Assembly: GCF_020911885.1 (NCBI RefSeq)
Contig: NZ_CP087132.1
Span: 3,038,001 to 3,102,000, forward strand
DNA: 64,000 nucleotides
Source: Flavobacterium acetivorans
Lineage (GTDB): Bacteria > Bacteroidota > Bacteroidia > Flavobacteriales > Flavobacteriaceae
Reading direction: 5' to 3'
Shown here in pieces: positions 23,975 to 33,325 of the stretch; within the stretch, counting starts at the first letter, position 1; every line of letters begins with the position of its first letter. The translations under genes were made by a program, and so were the position numbers. The notes beneath the pieces are model-generated. The model saw nothing but the letters and a program-made list of their open reading frames with translations, did no database searches and was not told the origin of the DNA.

Positions 23975-24652
23975 CTACGACTTTAACTTTTTAGCTTTGG
24001 ATTCCCAAAAATCATTTAAATTATCCATGTTGACCGGATTTGCAGGCGGCTGGTTTTGTAACCTTCCTGATTCAAAAGCCCTATTGAGTATGGTTTCAAT
24101 TAAAAAATCCTCGTTGACTTCAAAAGGCGCATATTCCGATTTTAAATTAATATCAAACATACTCGCGGCAGTATTAGACCAAAAAGCTTTCCAACCACTC
24201 TTTAATGTCTTCACTAGCTCATAAGTAGTAGTCCCTGTTTGACGATGGATCAATTTTACTAAAATTCGCCCCTGACTACGAGAGAGCTTTTTAAGCTTAG
24301 CTTCAAATTCATCATTGAGATAAGTTTCTACAATTTTAAAATATCGTTTTTTCTCTTTATTAGTCTTTAAACTTGCCATGCCTTTATTCAACATAGTTAA
24401 TCTTTCTGAGGCTAATTTAGCATAAGGATAGGTTTTATACACTCTGCTTTGTAAAAGAAGAAATTGCTTCTTAGCATCCGGGTCTAGCTTTTCTTTAGAA
24501 ACAACTATCTCTTCCAGTTGAATCGTATCATTAAGAATTTCATCCGAATCTTTTAATGTATAACCCATTTTTACGGTATCTTTAGAAACAACCTGTCCGC
24601 GAACTGTTATAGATATAAAAAAGATGAAAAGCAGAAAATTGACAAACTTCAT
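23975..24652 (-). CDS. DUF4294 domain protein, exported
   Basis: Conserved Bacteroidota protein of unknown function, about 225 residues from the start MKFVNFLLFIFF. The frame stays open 23 codons further upstream, but the hydrophobic signal segment ending in TVRGQ fits the chosen start. The DUF4294 core covers roughly 60-190 (VYKTYPYAKLASERL, RSQGRILVKLIHRQTG). Its start is 80 bases from the divergently transcribed M42 peptidase gene; a TAAATTTG box in the shared gap could be its promoter. No enzymatic role can be assigned. Confidence 0.88.
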   Translation of the reverse strand: MKFVNFLLFIFFISITVRGQVVSKDTVKMGYTLKDSDEILNDTIQLEEIVVSKEKLDPDAKKQFLLLQSRVYKTYPYAKLASERLTMLNKGMASLKTNKEKKRYFKIVETYLNDEFEAKLKKLSRSQGRILVKLIHRQTGTTTYELVKTLKSGWKAFWSNTAASMFDINLKSEYAPFEVNEDFLIETILNRAFESGRLQNQPPANPVNMDNLNDFWESKAKKLKS

Positions 24653-24732
24653 ATAGAAAAATTTAAATGTAAAATTATACATTATATATACAACTGTAAT
24701 ACCAAATTTATAATTTAGCAAAAAAATATTTT

Positions 24733-25821
24733 ATGAGCACAAAATCGATATTAAAAGAATCCTCTATCACATTTTTAGAGCAATATTTAAATAATGCTTC
24801 ACCGACCGGATTTGAAGCCGAGGGGCAAAAATTATGGATGGATTATTTAAAACCTTATGTTGATACATTTATAACAGACACTTACGGAACAGCAGTTGGT
24901 GTTATTAATCCGGATGCTCCATACAAGGTAGTAATTGAAGGCCATGCTGATGAAATTTCATGGTACGTAAACTACATTACTGATGATGGATTAATTTATG
25001 TAATTCGAAATGGCGGTTCAGATCACCAAATTGCACCATCAAAACGCGTGAACATTCACACTAAAAAAGGTATTGTAAAAGGTGTTTTCGGTTGGCCAGC
25101 AATTCATACTCGCAACAGAAGCAAAGAAGAAGTGGCTAAAGTTGACAATCTCTTCATCGACATTGGCTGCGAGACCAAAGAACAAGTGGACAAAATGGGA
25201 GTTCACGTAGGTTGCGTTATCACCTATCCTGACGAATTCATAATATTGAACGAAAACAAATTTGTTTGTCGCGCCATAGATAACCGCATGGGGGGATTTA
25301 TGATTGCCGAAGTGGCGCGTTTGCTCCATGAAAACAACATCAAACTTCCTTTTGGATTATACATTACTAATTCCGTTCAAGAAGAAGTAGGATTGCGCGG
25401 TGCCGAAATGATTACCAAAACCATCAAGCCAAACGTAGCAATTGTTACCGATGTATGCCACGACTCCACTACTCCAATGATTGATAAGAAAATTGAAGGC
25501 GAAACAAAAATAGGAAAAGGTCCTGTGGTGACTTATGCACCGGCGGTTCAAAATAATTTGAGAGAATTGATTTTAGAAACTGCCATGGCCAAAGAAATTC
25601 CGTTCCAGCGATTGGCTTCTTCACGTGTTACAGGAACCGACACCGATGCATTTGCTTACAGTAATGGCGGAGTTGCCTCCGCACTAATCTCTTTACCTTT
25701 GCGCTACATGCATACAACTGTAGAAATGGTACATCGCGAGGATGTCGAAAATGTGATCAAACTGATATATGAAACATTACTAAAACTAGAAAACGAAGAA
25801 ACGTTTTCTTATTTTAAATAA
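24733..25821 (+). CDS. M42 family metallopeptidase (glutamyl aminopeptidase-like)
   Basis: Cytoplasmic di-metal aminopeptidase of 362 residues of the M42 family, which trims peptides. Metal and catalytic segments are present: EGHADEISW (first histidine and aspartate), CRAIDNRMGG (bridging aspartate), NSVQEEVGLRGAEM (general base and ligand glutamates), TDVCHDSTTP and a final histidine in RYMHTTVEMVH. It is divergent from DUF4294. The length is normal for the family, and the substrate range is inferred only from family. Confidence 0.93.
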   Translation: MSTKSILKESSITFLEQYLNNASPTGFEAEGQKLWMDYLKPYVDTFITDTYGTAVGVINPDAPYKVVIEGHADEISWYVNYITDDGLIYVIRNGGSDHQIAPSKRVNIHTKKGIVKGVFGWPAIHTRNRSKEEVAKVDNLFIDIGCETKEQVDKMGVHVGCVITYPDEFIILNENKFVCRAIDNRMGGFMIAEVARLLHENNIKLPFGLYITNSVQEEVGLRGAEMITKTIKPNVAIVTDVCHDSTTPMIDKKIEGETKIGKGPVVTYAPAVQNNLRELILETAMAKEIPFQRLASSRVTGTDTDAFAYSNGGVASALISLPLRYMHTTVEMVHREDVENVIKLIYETLLKLENEETFSYFK

Positions 25822-25880
25822 TATTTTAAGGGGCTAATCCCACTGAAACCTAAAATCACAATCTCCAATTAATTAAAAAC

Positions 25881-25918
25881 AAAAAGCATCATTATGAAAT
25901 CATAGTGATGCTTTTTTA
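25881..25918. terminator. Bidirectional terminator between M42 and ankyrin genes
   Basis: A stem of AAAGCATCA and its complement around a loop of about 14 bases, with A5 before and T6 after. It lies between converging genes and could serve both. Confidence 0.75.
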
Positions 25919-25946
25919 ATTACTTCTATACTACTTTTAGCAGATA

Positions 25947-26324
25947 CTATTGCTTCAAAACAGAAACTGCATCTGTAGCATTAGATAATTCGGCATATTT
26001 CAAAGCCGTAAAACCTTTTTCATCTTTATCCTTTAAATTGGCTCCTTTAGACAATAAAAGCTTTATAATTTCAACTTTGTTGTAACGCGCCGCTATCATC
26101 AAAGGCGTCATACCATTTGCTTTTTCATTAACATCAGCTCCATATTCTATAAATTTTTTCACAATTTCTAGGTCACCTTTACTTATTGCTACACTCAAAG
26201 GTGTTGCAGTACCGTAATTACTAACTAAATTCTTTTCGACGTTCAATGACTTTTGATTGGAAGCCAAAGAAACATTTGCAAAAGCCATTAAAGCTACTCC
26301 TAAATAAATGATTGATTTTTTCAT
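25947..26324 (-). CDS. Exported ankyrin-repeat protein
   Basis: Small protein of 125 residues with an N-terminal signal peptide (MKKSIIYLGVALMAFANVSLAS) and three ankyrin repeats, seen as TPLSVAISKGDLEIVKKFIE, TPLMIAARYNKVEIIKLLL and TALKYAELSNATDAVSVL. It is probably periplasmic and mediates protein contacts; in other bacteria such proteins sometimes sit with catalases or as immunity partners, but nothing nearby supports that here. It stands alone, convergent with the M42 gene. Confidence 0.88.
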   Translation of the reverse strand: MKKSIIYLGVALMAFANVSLASNQKSLNVEKNLVSNYGTATPLSVAISKGDLEIVKKFIEYGADVNEKANGMTPLMIAARYNKVEIIKLLLSKGANLKDKDEKGFTALKYAELSNATDAVSVLKQ

Positions 26325-26560
26325 GATGATTGTTTTTGATTGATTGATTTTAAATATTTAAATGATTCATAAACTCTTACAAATGTAGATTAAAAACTAT
26401 TACTATGCTTAGCAAAGTACTATATTTAACACAATATTAACATTGGCTTAATACAAAAAAAATAAAAACGCAATTCATTTCTAATTGAGACGACAAAAAA
26501 GCCAATATGTTACAGTAAATCATTACTAAATCACAAAAATATTTTTAACTTTACTAAAAA

Positions 26561-27022
26561 ATGCAATCAGCAGCTTCAACTATTAAGGACTACTTAACCG
26601 ATATTCCAGAAGAAAGAAAACCAGCATTTCTCAAACTTCGGGAAACAATTTTGAATAATATTCCAAAAGGATTTATTGAACAAATGAGTTATGGAATGAT
26701 TGGCTATCTTGTCCCTCATGATTTATATCCAAAAGGATACCATTGCAACCCAAAATTACCTTTGCCATTTGTAAATATTGCCTCCCAAAAAAATTTCATC
26801 GCTCTTTATCACATGGGAATTTACGCCAATCCTCAATTATTACAATGGTTTGTCGATGAATATCCCAAACACAGCAATCAAAAATTAGATATGGGAAAAA
26901 GCTGCATTCGGTTCAAAAAAATGGATCAAATTCCCTTTGATTTAATTGGCGAGTTGATGCAAAAAATATCGGTTGATAACTGGATCGATTGTTACGAATC
27001 AAAATTTATTAAATCAAAATAA
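26561..27022 (+). CDS. DUF1801 domain protein
   Basis: Cytoplasmic protein of 153 residues of the DUF1801 (YdhG-like) family. Diagnostic parts are DIPEERKPAFLKLRETI near 14, EQMSYGMIGYLVP near 40, FVNIASQKNFIALYHMGIY and the ending GKSCIRFKKMDQIPFDLIGEL. Biochemical function is not established. It is followed after 23 bases by an SRPBCC protein in the same direction; both are small stress-type or housekeeping genes that may be co-transcribed. Confidence 0.87.
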   Translation: MQSAASTIKDYLTDIPEERKPAFLKLRETILNNIPKGFIEQMSYGMIGYLVPHDLYPKGYHCNPKLPLPFVNIASQKNFIALYHMGIYANPQLLQWFVDEYPKHSNQKLDMGKSCIRFKKMDQIPFDLIGELMQKISVDNWIDCYESKFIKSK

Positions 27023-27045
27023 GCATTAACCTTAATTTAAAAACT

Positions 27046-27585
27046 ATGAATATCATCAAAAAAATCTTTTTTGGACTTTTGGGAATTATAGCCCTAGCAC
27101 TTATTATTGCACTTTTTATGCCTAAAAAATACTCCGTAGAAAGAGAAGTTACCATCAACAAACCTATTGATTCTGTTTTTAATTATGTGAAATACTTAAA
27201 AAATCAAAATGAATTTAGTGTTTGGGCTACTATTGATCCTAATATGAAATCAACTTTTAAAGGGACTGACGGAACTGTTGGCGCTATTTCGGCTTGGGAA
27301 AGCGAAGTAAAAGAAGTAGGAATTGGTGAGCAGGAAATTACCAAAATCACCGAAGGAAAACGTCTTGATTTTGAACTTCGTTTTAAAGAACCGATGAACG
27401 ATACCGCAATGGGTTTTATGTCGACCGAAATGGTTTCCGCTAATCAAACTAAAGTTAAATGGGGAATCAACGGAACAATTCCTTACCCAATTAATATTAT
27501 GCTTCCATTTATGAAAATGGACGAAATGATTGGCAAAGATTTACAACAAGGACTCGATAATCTAAAAGCCAAAATGGAAAAATAG
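27046..27585 (+). CDS. SRPBCC family protein, membrane-anchored
   Basis: Protein of 179 residues with one N-terminal transmembrane helix (IFFGLLGIIALALIIALFMP) followed by an SRPBCC (START-like, polyketide cyclase type) domain with KKYSVEREVTINKPIDSVFN and a GTIPYPINIMLPFMKMDEM end. The domain binds hydrophobic ligands in known members; the ligand here is unknown. It lies 23 bases after DUF1801 and ahead of a strong terminator. Confidence 0.87.
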   Translation: MNIIKKIFFGLLGIIALALIIALFMPKKYSVEREVTINKPIDSVFNYVKYLKNQNEFSVWATIDPNMKSTFKGTDGTVGAISAWESEVKEVGIGEQEITKITEGKRLDFELRFKEPMNDTAMGFMSTEMVSANQTKVKWGINGTIPYPINIMLPFMKMDEMIGKDLQQGLDNLKAKMEK

Positions 27586-27605
27586 ATTTGACTATATACA
27601 AAACG

Positions 27606-27642
27606 AAAAAACCGCAATTCTAAATTTGAACTGCGGTTTTTT
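27606..27642. terminator. Terminator between SRPBCC gene and purC
   Basis: The stem AAAACCGCA...TGCGGTTTT (with AATTC/GAACT edges) closes a short loop and is flanked by A5 and T6. It lies between converging genes. Confidence 0.8.
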
Positions 27643-27665
27643 AACATTATATATTTTTATCTAAA

Positions 27666-28619
27666 TTATCTCTTTGCTAAATAAGCCAAAACGTTTTTCT
27701 CGATTCGCTCATTAATATTTGAAATATCAGCTTTTACGAATTTTTCTCCAAGAATATTCTCGTATAATTCGATATATCTCTCGGAAACAGTTTCAATATA
27801 TTCGTCAGTCATATCCGGGATTTGTTGCCCTTCCAATCCTTGAAAACCATTTTCGATCAACCAACGACGTACAAATTCTTTCGACAATTGTTTTTGTTCT
27901 TCGCCTTTATCTTGTCTTTCCTGATAACCTTCGGCATAGAAATAACGAGAAGAATCCGGTGTATGAATTTCGTCAATCAAAACAATAACACCTTCTTTAG
28001 TCTTTCCAAATTCGTATTTGGTATCAACCAAGATCAATCCGCGACTGGCAGCAATTTCAGTTCCTCTTTGAAATAAAGCTCTGGTATATTTTTCTAAAAC
28101 CAAATAATCCTCTTCGGTAACAATTCCTTTCGATAAAATATCTTCTCTAGAAATATCGGCATCATGTTCTCCGTTATCCGCTTTTGTGGTCGGGGTAATA
28201 ATTGGTTCTGGAAACTTATCGTTTTCTTTTAAACCTTCAGCCATAGTCACGCCACAAATTGTTCTTTTGCCAAGAGCATATTCGCGTGAAGCATGACCTG
28301 ACAAATAACCACGAATCACCATTTCTACTTTAAAAGGTTCACACAAATGCCCAACAGCAACGCTTGGATCCGGAGTCGCAATCAACCAGTTTGGCACAAT
28401 ATCCTGAGTCAATTCCATCATTTTAGTAGCAATCTGATTTAGAATTTGCCCTTTGTACGGAATCCCTTTTGGCAGAACAACGTCAAAAGCCGAAAGCCTG
28501 TCAGTAGCCACCATTACTAAAAGATCATCGTTAATATTATAAACTTCTCTCACCTTACCTCGGTAAACCGATTTTTGATTGGGAAAATTAAAATTAGTGC
28601 TTGTAATTGTATTACTCAT
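27666..28619 (-). CDS. purC: Phosphoribosylaminoimidazole-succinocarboxamide synthase
   Basis: SAICAR synthetase of purine biosynthesis, joining aspartate to CAIR with ATP. The protein has 317 residues when started at [13 protein letters not shown]. The frame is open 19 codons further, but a consensus promoter at 28648-28678 puts the RNA start near 28641, inside that extension, which decides for the shorter form. Motifs include [40 protein letters not shown] and DTKYEFGKT. The length is typical of the longer yeast-like PurC type common in Bacteroidota. Confidence 0.95.
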   Translation of the reverse strand: MSNTITSTNFNFPNQKSVYRGKVREVYNINDDLLVMVATDRLSAFDVVLPKGIPYKGQILNQIATKMMELTQDIVPNWLIATPDPSVAVGHLCEPFKVEMVIRGYLSGHASREYALGKRTICGVTMAEGLKENDKFPEPIITPTTKADNGEHDADISREDILSKGIVTEEDYLVLEKYTRALFQRGTEIAASRGLILVDTKYEFGKTKEGVIVLIDEIHTPDSSRYFYAEGYQERQDKGEEQKQLSKEFVRRWLIENGFQGLEGQQIPDMTDEYIETVSERYIELYENILGEKFVKADISNINERIEKNVLAYLAKR

Positions 28620-28647
28620 CAGTATAAGTGTTGTGTTGTTGTTTTTG

Positions 28648-28678
28648 CAAAAATAGGTTGTTTCTAAGAGATACACAA
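28648..28678 (-). promoter_or_regulatory. purC promoter
   Basis: On the minus strand, TTG, 20 bases, then TATTTTTG, a full Bacteroidota consensus. The expected RNA start lies about 20 bases upstream of the purC start codon. Confidence 0.7.
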
Positions 28679-28712
28679 AATTGTTGAAACATTATTGAGC
28701 CCTTTAAACACA

Positions 28713-31064
28713 CTATTTTTTAAGGAGCGTGCTATTGAATAAATCTAAAATCCTACTGTACTCATCTACCCAAGAATAGGTTTCCTTAAAACCATGTGCT
28801 TCCACAGGAAAAGAAGAAAGACTCCAGTTTTTCTTTCCTAACTCGATGAATCGCTGTGACAAACGCACTACATCTTTGTACTCTACATTATTATCTACCA
28901 TTCCGTGAAGCATCAGTAAATTTCCTTGTAAATTATCGGCAAAATAAATTGGAGAACTCTTTTTATAAGCATCTGGATCGGTTTCCGGAAAATTCAGAAT
29001 ATTTCCTGTATAACCGTGATTGTAATGCGCCCAGTCTGTAACGGAACGCAAAGCAGCTCCAGAAGCAAACTCTTTTGGTGTAGTAAGCATTCCCATCAAA
29101 GTAATAAAACCGCCATAAGATCCTCCGTAAATACCAACTCTATTGGCATCGATTCCAAAATTTTCAACTAAATAATTCTTACCATCTATCTGATCACTCA
29201 AATCCTTACCTCCCATGAAACGGTAAATTCCTGTTCTAAAATCACGCCCGTATCCATCACTTCCTCTGTAATCAATATCCAAAACCGTATATCCTAAATC
29301 GGTCAATAAGTTATGAAACATGTATTCTCTATGGTAAGTACTCCAATGATTATGGGCGTTTTGCAAATAACCCGCTCCATGAACAAAAAGAATTGCTGCT
29401 TTATTGGCTTTATTAGTTTCTGGCTTATACAATCTTGCATGAACATCAGTACCATCTTGCGCTTTGAAAGTGATTACTTCGGGAGAACGCCAAGGATACG
29501 CTTTGAATTCTTCTGTCGTAGAAAAAGTCAGCTGACGCAGCGCTGGATTTTTTTTATTGTCAGCAACATACAATTCCCAAGGCTTGTTTTTATACGAATA
29601 ACGAACTAAAAGAGAAGTTTCATCCGGAGATAAGCTTACCTCATAGGCTCCGTCATTGGTCAAAATAGCTTGTAATATTCCTTCGGAAGCAGCCAATTTA
29701 TAGAAATTACGATTTCCGGGATGGGTTGTGTTAGTTGTTAAATAAAAGTTTTTTTTATCTTTTGATAACTTAACATCACGAACTTCCCAATTCCCTTGGG
29801 TTAGTTGTTCCTTCTTTTTTGATTTTAAATTGTAAGTATATAAATGGGAATACCCTGTTGCTTCCGATTGAAAATAAATCGTTTCATTATCCCCAAGAAA
29901 ATCCAAGGTTCCAGAACTGTATTCATAAGAAGGAATTCCGGGGCCTCCTATCCAAGCCTCGTCATGCTGATAATCAATTTCTTCAAAGCTTCCTTTTTCT
30001 AAATTTAGTTTTACAAGCCATCTGTCCTTATTATCTAAGCTTCTAATTTCGGAAACAGCATAAGAGCCATCGTTGTTATAAACCGGAGATTGTACAAAAA
30101 TTAACTTGTTTACTTTCTCCTTATTTTTAAGATTATCGTATAATTTATAATATTCAGGAACCTCTTGAATATGACTCAATTTGGAAAAATCCACCAAATA
30201 AACCGAATCCTTGGTAACAGAATAAATTCCAAATTTACTACTCGTTAAATTCGAAGTTGATACTTTTGCTTTGGTATTTGGAGATTGATTGTAGCCATCA
30301 GCAGTGATAAAAACTTCCATTTTTTCACTTTTACTTTCCTTCACTTCACGAAGTCTGAAAGTCGCAAAATCTCCTTTGGGACTCATTTTTAAACTTTCAA
30401 ATTCATTTTTGCCTGAAAAATAGGCTTTTGGAAAATCCGACTTATTCGCATCCGCTTTGGCCGTATTCCACTTTTTCTTGGCTTCCTGATCTCTAATAAA
30501 TTGAAACAACTCTTTTTGTTGCGCCTTCAAAAAGGAATCTTCTTTATCTGAAACAGCATCTTGTCCTTTTCCTGTTTTAAAATTCGTAATTTGTACTATT
30601 GTACCTTCTTTAGTATTGAATTTTAAAAGATTGTCATTTTGTTCAAAAAACAAAACCCCATTCTCAAATCCCAGTTGTAAATTTGAAATAGGATTGGATT
30701 GTTGTAGTAGTTTCTTAGTGATTTTATTTTTTATCGAATAAGAATATAAAGCTCCTTTTTCTATATAGTAAACTAAATCAGAGCCTGGATATTGTTTAAA
30801 ATTCTGTTTGGAAAACGCTGCTTCCTTTTCAGTCGCAAGCTGCGGTTTTCCAATCGTTTTCTCCCAAAAATAAGTACTTTCTCCTAACTCATTATTCGGA
30901 TTCCATTCAAAGTATATTTTTTTTCCATCCAAAGACCAGCGCTCATTTGAAGGTTGGGAACCTATAAAAATGTCGCCTTTCATTATTTCTTCTAACTTCA
31001 GATTCTGGCTTTGCCCAGCTACCGCAATTAATAAAAATGCAAGTCTAAAAAGTTTTTTAGTCAT
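28713..31064 (-). CDS. S9 family prolyl oligopeptidase-type peptidase, exported
   Basis: Serine peptidase of 783 residues with a signal peptide (MTKKLFRLAFLLIAVAGQSQ). A beta-propeller occupies roughly residues 40-520 and an alpha/beta hydrolase domain the last 250. The nucleophile lies in GIYGGSYGGFITLMG, the acid in MLHGMVDNNVEYKD and the histidine in FPVEAHGFKETYSW. It resembles the DPP-IV/acylaminoacyl-peptidase branch of S9 in Bacteroidota and would trim peptides in the periplasm. A TATTTTTG box lies about 24 bases before the start. It is transcribed alone. Confidence 0.92.
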   Translation of the reverse strand: MTKKLFRLAFLLIAVAGQSQNLKLEEIMKGDIFIGSQPSNERWSLDGKKIYFEWNPNNELGESTYFWEKTIGKPQLATEKEAAFSKQNFKQYPGSDLVYYIEKGALYSYSIKNKITKKLLQQSNPISNLQLGFENGVLFFEQNDNLLKFNTKEGTIVQITNFKTGKGQDAVSDKEDSFLKAQQKELFQFIRDQEAKKKWNTAKADANKSDFPKAYFSGKNEFESLKMSPKGDFATFRLREVKESKSEKMEVFITADGYNQSPNTKAKVSTSNLTSSKFGIYSVTKDSVYLVDFSKLSHIQEVPEYYKLYDNLKNKEKVNKLIFVQSPVYNNDGSYAVSEIRSLDNKDRWLVKLNLEKGSFEEIDYQHDEAWIGGPGIPSYEYSSGTLDFLGDNETIYFQSEATGYSHLYTYNLKSKKKEQLTQGNWEVRDVKLSKDKKNFYLTTNTTHPGNRNFYKLAASEGILQAILTNDGAYEVSLSPDETSLLVRYSYKNKPWELYVADNKKNPALRQLTFSTTEEFKAYPWRSPEVITFKAQDGTDVHARLYKPETNKANKAAILFVHGAGYLQNAHNHWSTYHREYMFHNLLTDLGYTVLDIDYRGSDGYGRDFRTGIYRFMGGKDLSDQIDGKNYLVENFGIDANRVGIYGGSYGGFITLMGMLTTPKEFASGAALRSVTDWAHYNHGYTGNILNFPETDPDAYKKSSPIYFADNLQGNLLMLHGMVDNNVEYKDVVRLSQRFIELGKKNWSLSSFPVEAHGFKETYSWVDEYSRILDLFNSTLLKK

Positions 31065-31135
31065 TATTTTGTGTGATTAAATTTACACAAAAATACACTT
31101 TGAAAGCTATAAAAAAAATGTTTTCCTATTTTGTA

Positions 31136-31972
31136 TTAAACTGCAAATGAAACATTAGTACTCAATACTTTCTCTACCAAATATTTTGCAACACCATCTT
31201 TCTCATTCGTCGCAATCACTTCTAAATGCGATAATTTATTTTTAAAATTATCCGGAGCATTGCCCATTATCAGGCCTCTTCCGGTTGATAGTAACATTTT
31301 TTCATCATTGAATCCATCGCCAAAAGCGATTGCTTCTTCAAAAGTAAAAGCTTCTTTCTCTAAAATTTTGGCAATTGCCACACTTTTATCCACTGACTTG
31401 TGCATGAACTCCAAACAAAAAGGCAAGCTGAAAGCATGACAGAAATGATCCGAATGGTTCTCTAAAATTCTATCTTTCAAATCTAACAATGTTTGATGAT
31501 TGTCATGTGTAAAGAAAAATTTTATGCCTCCAAAATCTTCCAGTGAACTAAAATCAACTATTTCAGGCAAATACTTTGATTCTTTCTGAAAATCGTTTAG
31601 CTTTTCATTGTGTTTGTTAGTTTGCCAAATGTCTTCCTTAAACAAAACTGCGGTAATTTCAGGATCAATTTCTAAATCGAAAACCGATTTCACAAGCTCA
31701 CTTTGCAGATCTAAAGAAAAAAGCAGTTCGTTTTCGGGCGAATGAATTCGGGCTCCATTTGATGTCACCAAATAAACCGGACAGCCCAAAGTTTCAACTA
31801 TCGACATTGCATCTAAGTGATGGCGGCCTGTGGCAACAATTATTAGGTAATTTTGGTTGTGCAGTTCTTGAAAAATGGTTTTGGTATATTCTGATATTTT
31901 ATGTTCTGGTGTGAGTAAAGTTCCGTCTAAATCACTAATTACTACTTTGATTTTTTTTAATTCTGAATTCAT
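31136..31972 (-). CDS. Cof-type HAD-IIB family hydrolase
   Basis: Haloacid-dehalogenase superfamily sugar-phosphatase-like protein, 278 residues from MNSELKKIKVV. Motif I is VISDLDGTLLTPE with the nucleophile aspartate, motif II is VATGRHH, and motif IV is AIAFGDGFNDEKML; the cap is of the C2B type. The frame is open 19 codons further upstream, but the consensus promoter at 31999-32029 would start RNA near 31992, so the shorter start is preferred. The substrate is unknown. Confidence 0.92.
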   Translation of the reverse strand: MNSELKKIKVVISDLDGTLLTPEHKISEYTKTIFQELHNQNYLIIVATGRHHLDAMSIVETLGCPVYLVTSNGARIHSPENELLFSLDLQSELVKSVFDLEIDPEITAVLFKEDIWQTNKHNEKLNDFQKESKYLPEIVDFSSLEDFGGIKFFFTHDNHQTLLDLKDRILENHSDHFCHAFSLPFCLEFMHKSVDKSVAIAKILEKEAFTFEEAIAFGDGFNDEKMLLSTGRGLIMGNAPDNFKNKLSHLEVIATNEKDGVAKYLVEKVLSTNVSFAV

Positions 31973-31998
31973 ATTGGGCATCAAATATTTATGAGTTG

Positions 31999-32029
31999 CA
32001 AATTTATTGTTTTGGATTCCGAGAACCAA
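31999..32029 (-). promoter_or_regulatory. Promoter of the Cof-type HAD gene
   Basis: On the minus strand, TTG, 20 bases, then TAAATTTG, matching the Bacteroidota consensus. It gives a leader of about 20 bases and rules against the longer reading start at 32029. Confidence 0.65.
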
Positions 32030-32179
32030 AAAAACGGGCTCAATGTGAGATAAATAGGCAAAACTTTACTTTTTATTTAACATAAATTAACTAAGTCAAC
32101 AAAAAAACATTCGCTTTTACTGAATCTTTAATTAAAAGTCCCCATAAAAACGAATGCTTTATATCTTTTTAATTGTTTT

Positions 32180-33160
32180 TTAATCGTTATTCTCAATTTG
32201 CTTGTACGCATCAATCACTTTTTTGACCAATCTGTGACGAACAATGTCTTTGTCATCCAGATAAATGATTCCAATTCCGTCAATATCTTTCAAGACTAGC
32301 AAGGCTTCTTTGAGTCCGGAAATAGTTCTTCTTGGCAAATCGACCTGACCCGGATCGCCAGTCACCATGAACTTGGCGTTTTTCCCCATACGGGTCAAAA
32401 ACATTTTCATTTGGGAATGCGTGGTGTTTTGGGCTTCGTCCAGAATGACGAAAGCGTTATCGAGTGTTCTTCCGCGCATGAATGCTAATGGTGCTATCTG
32501 GATTATCCCTTTTAAAATGTAATCCTCCAGTTTTTCATTGGGCAACATATCGCGCAGGGCATCATAAAGCGGTTGCATATAAGGATCTAGCTTTTCTTTC
32601 ATATCTCCGGGAAGAAAGCCCAGATTTTCGCCTGCTTCCACCGCCGGACGTGTTAAGATAATGCGTTTTACTTGCTTTTCCTTCAAAGCTTTAATTGCCA
32701 TAGCCACACCCGTATATGTTTTTCCGGTACCTGCGGGTCCAACAGCAAAAACCATATCGTTTTTATTCATCGTATCAACCAGTAATTGCTGGTTAGCTGT
32801 CATGGCTTTAATGATTTTGCCCCCTACGCCATGCACAAGAATTTTATCATTGCTGATTATATTTCTATCATCTTGTCCGTCACCTAAAATAACGCGTTCT
32901 ATAACATTATTATCTATAGTATTGTATCTGGAAAAATGCAACATCAATCGTTGAAAACGTTTTTCGAACTCGTCCAGAATTTCTTTTTCTCCAAAAGCTT
33001 TTAAAGTTGTTCCTCTGGCAACTATTTTTAATTTTGGATAGTATTTTTTAATAGTATCAAGATGAGTGTCTTGAGCGCCCCAAAACTCTTTTGGAGCGAT
33101 GTCTATGAGCTCGATTATTCTTTCGTTCAAAAGTTGTAGTTTTATATTTAAATTATTCAA
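32180..33160 (-). CDS. PhoH family ATPase
   Basis: Cytoplasmic PhoH-like P-loop protein of 326 residues. Walker A is AVGPAGTGKTYTGVAMA near 140, Walker B is NAFVILDEAQNTT, and the LTRPAVEAGENLGFLPGD and FMVTGDPGQVDLPRR segments are diagnostic. An N-terminal KH-like or PhoH-specific region precedes it. The family is linked to RNA metabolism and phosphate stress, but the exact role in this group is not settled. It is divergent from the SAM hydrolase family gene. Confidence 0.95.
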   Translation of the reverse strand: MNNLNIKLQLLNERIIELIDIAPKEFWGAQDTHLDTIKKYYPKLKIVARGTTLKAFGEKEILDEFEKRFQRLMLHFSRYNTIDNNVIERVILGDGQDDRNIISNDKILVHGVGGKIIKAMTANQQLLVDTMNKNDMVFAVGPAGTGKTYTGVAMAIKALKEKQVKRIILTRPAVEAGENLGFLPGDMKEKLDPYMQPLYDALRDMLPNEKLEDYILKGIIQIAPLAFMRGRTLDNAFVILDEAQNTTHSQMKMFLTRMGKNAKFMVTGDPGQVDLPRRTISGLKEALLVLKDIDGIGIIYLDDKDIVRHRLVKKVIDAYKQIENND

Positions 33161-33234
33161 TCTATCAAATCAATCTACCTTGATTTAAAACCTCGGTTTT
33201 ATTTGGTTAATATTTAGAATTTGTTTTTGCTTTT

Positions 33235-33266
33235 TTGCTTTTTTGAATTTACTATTATTAGCTTTG
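33235..33266 (+). promoter_or_regulatory. Promoter of the SAM hydrolase family gene
   Basis: TTG, 21 bases, then TAGCTTTG, close to the Bacteroidota consensus, 60 bases upstream of the start codon at 33326. Confidence 0.6.
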
Positions 33267-33325
33267 CATTTCTCAAATTTAATGAAAATTAGTTTTAGAT
33301 TCCACCAATAGTTATAAACAAAATT

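Noticed and set aside
32100..32175. Possible terminator after phoH
   Set aside because: ACATTCG and CGAATGC could pair, but the loop is about 40 bases and there is no clear T-run, so support is too weak.
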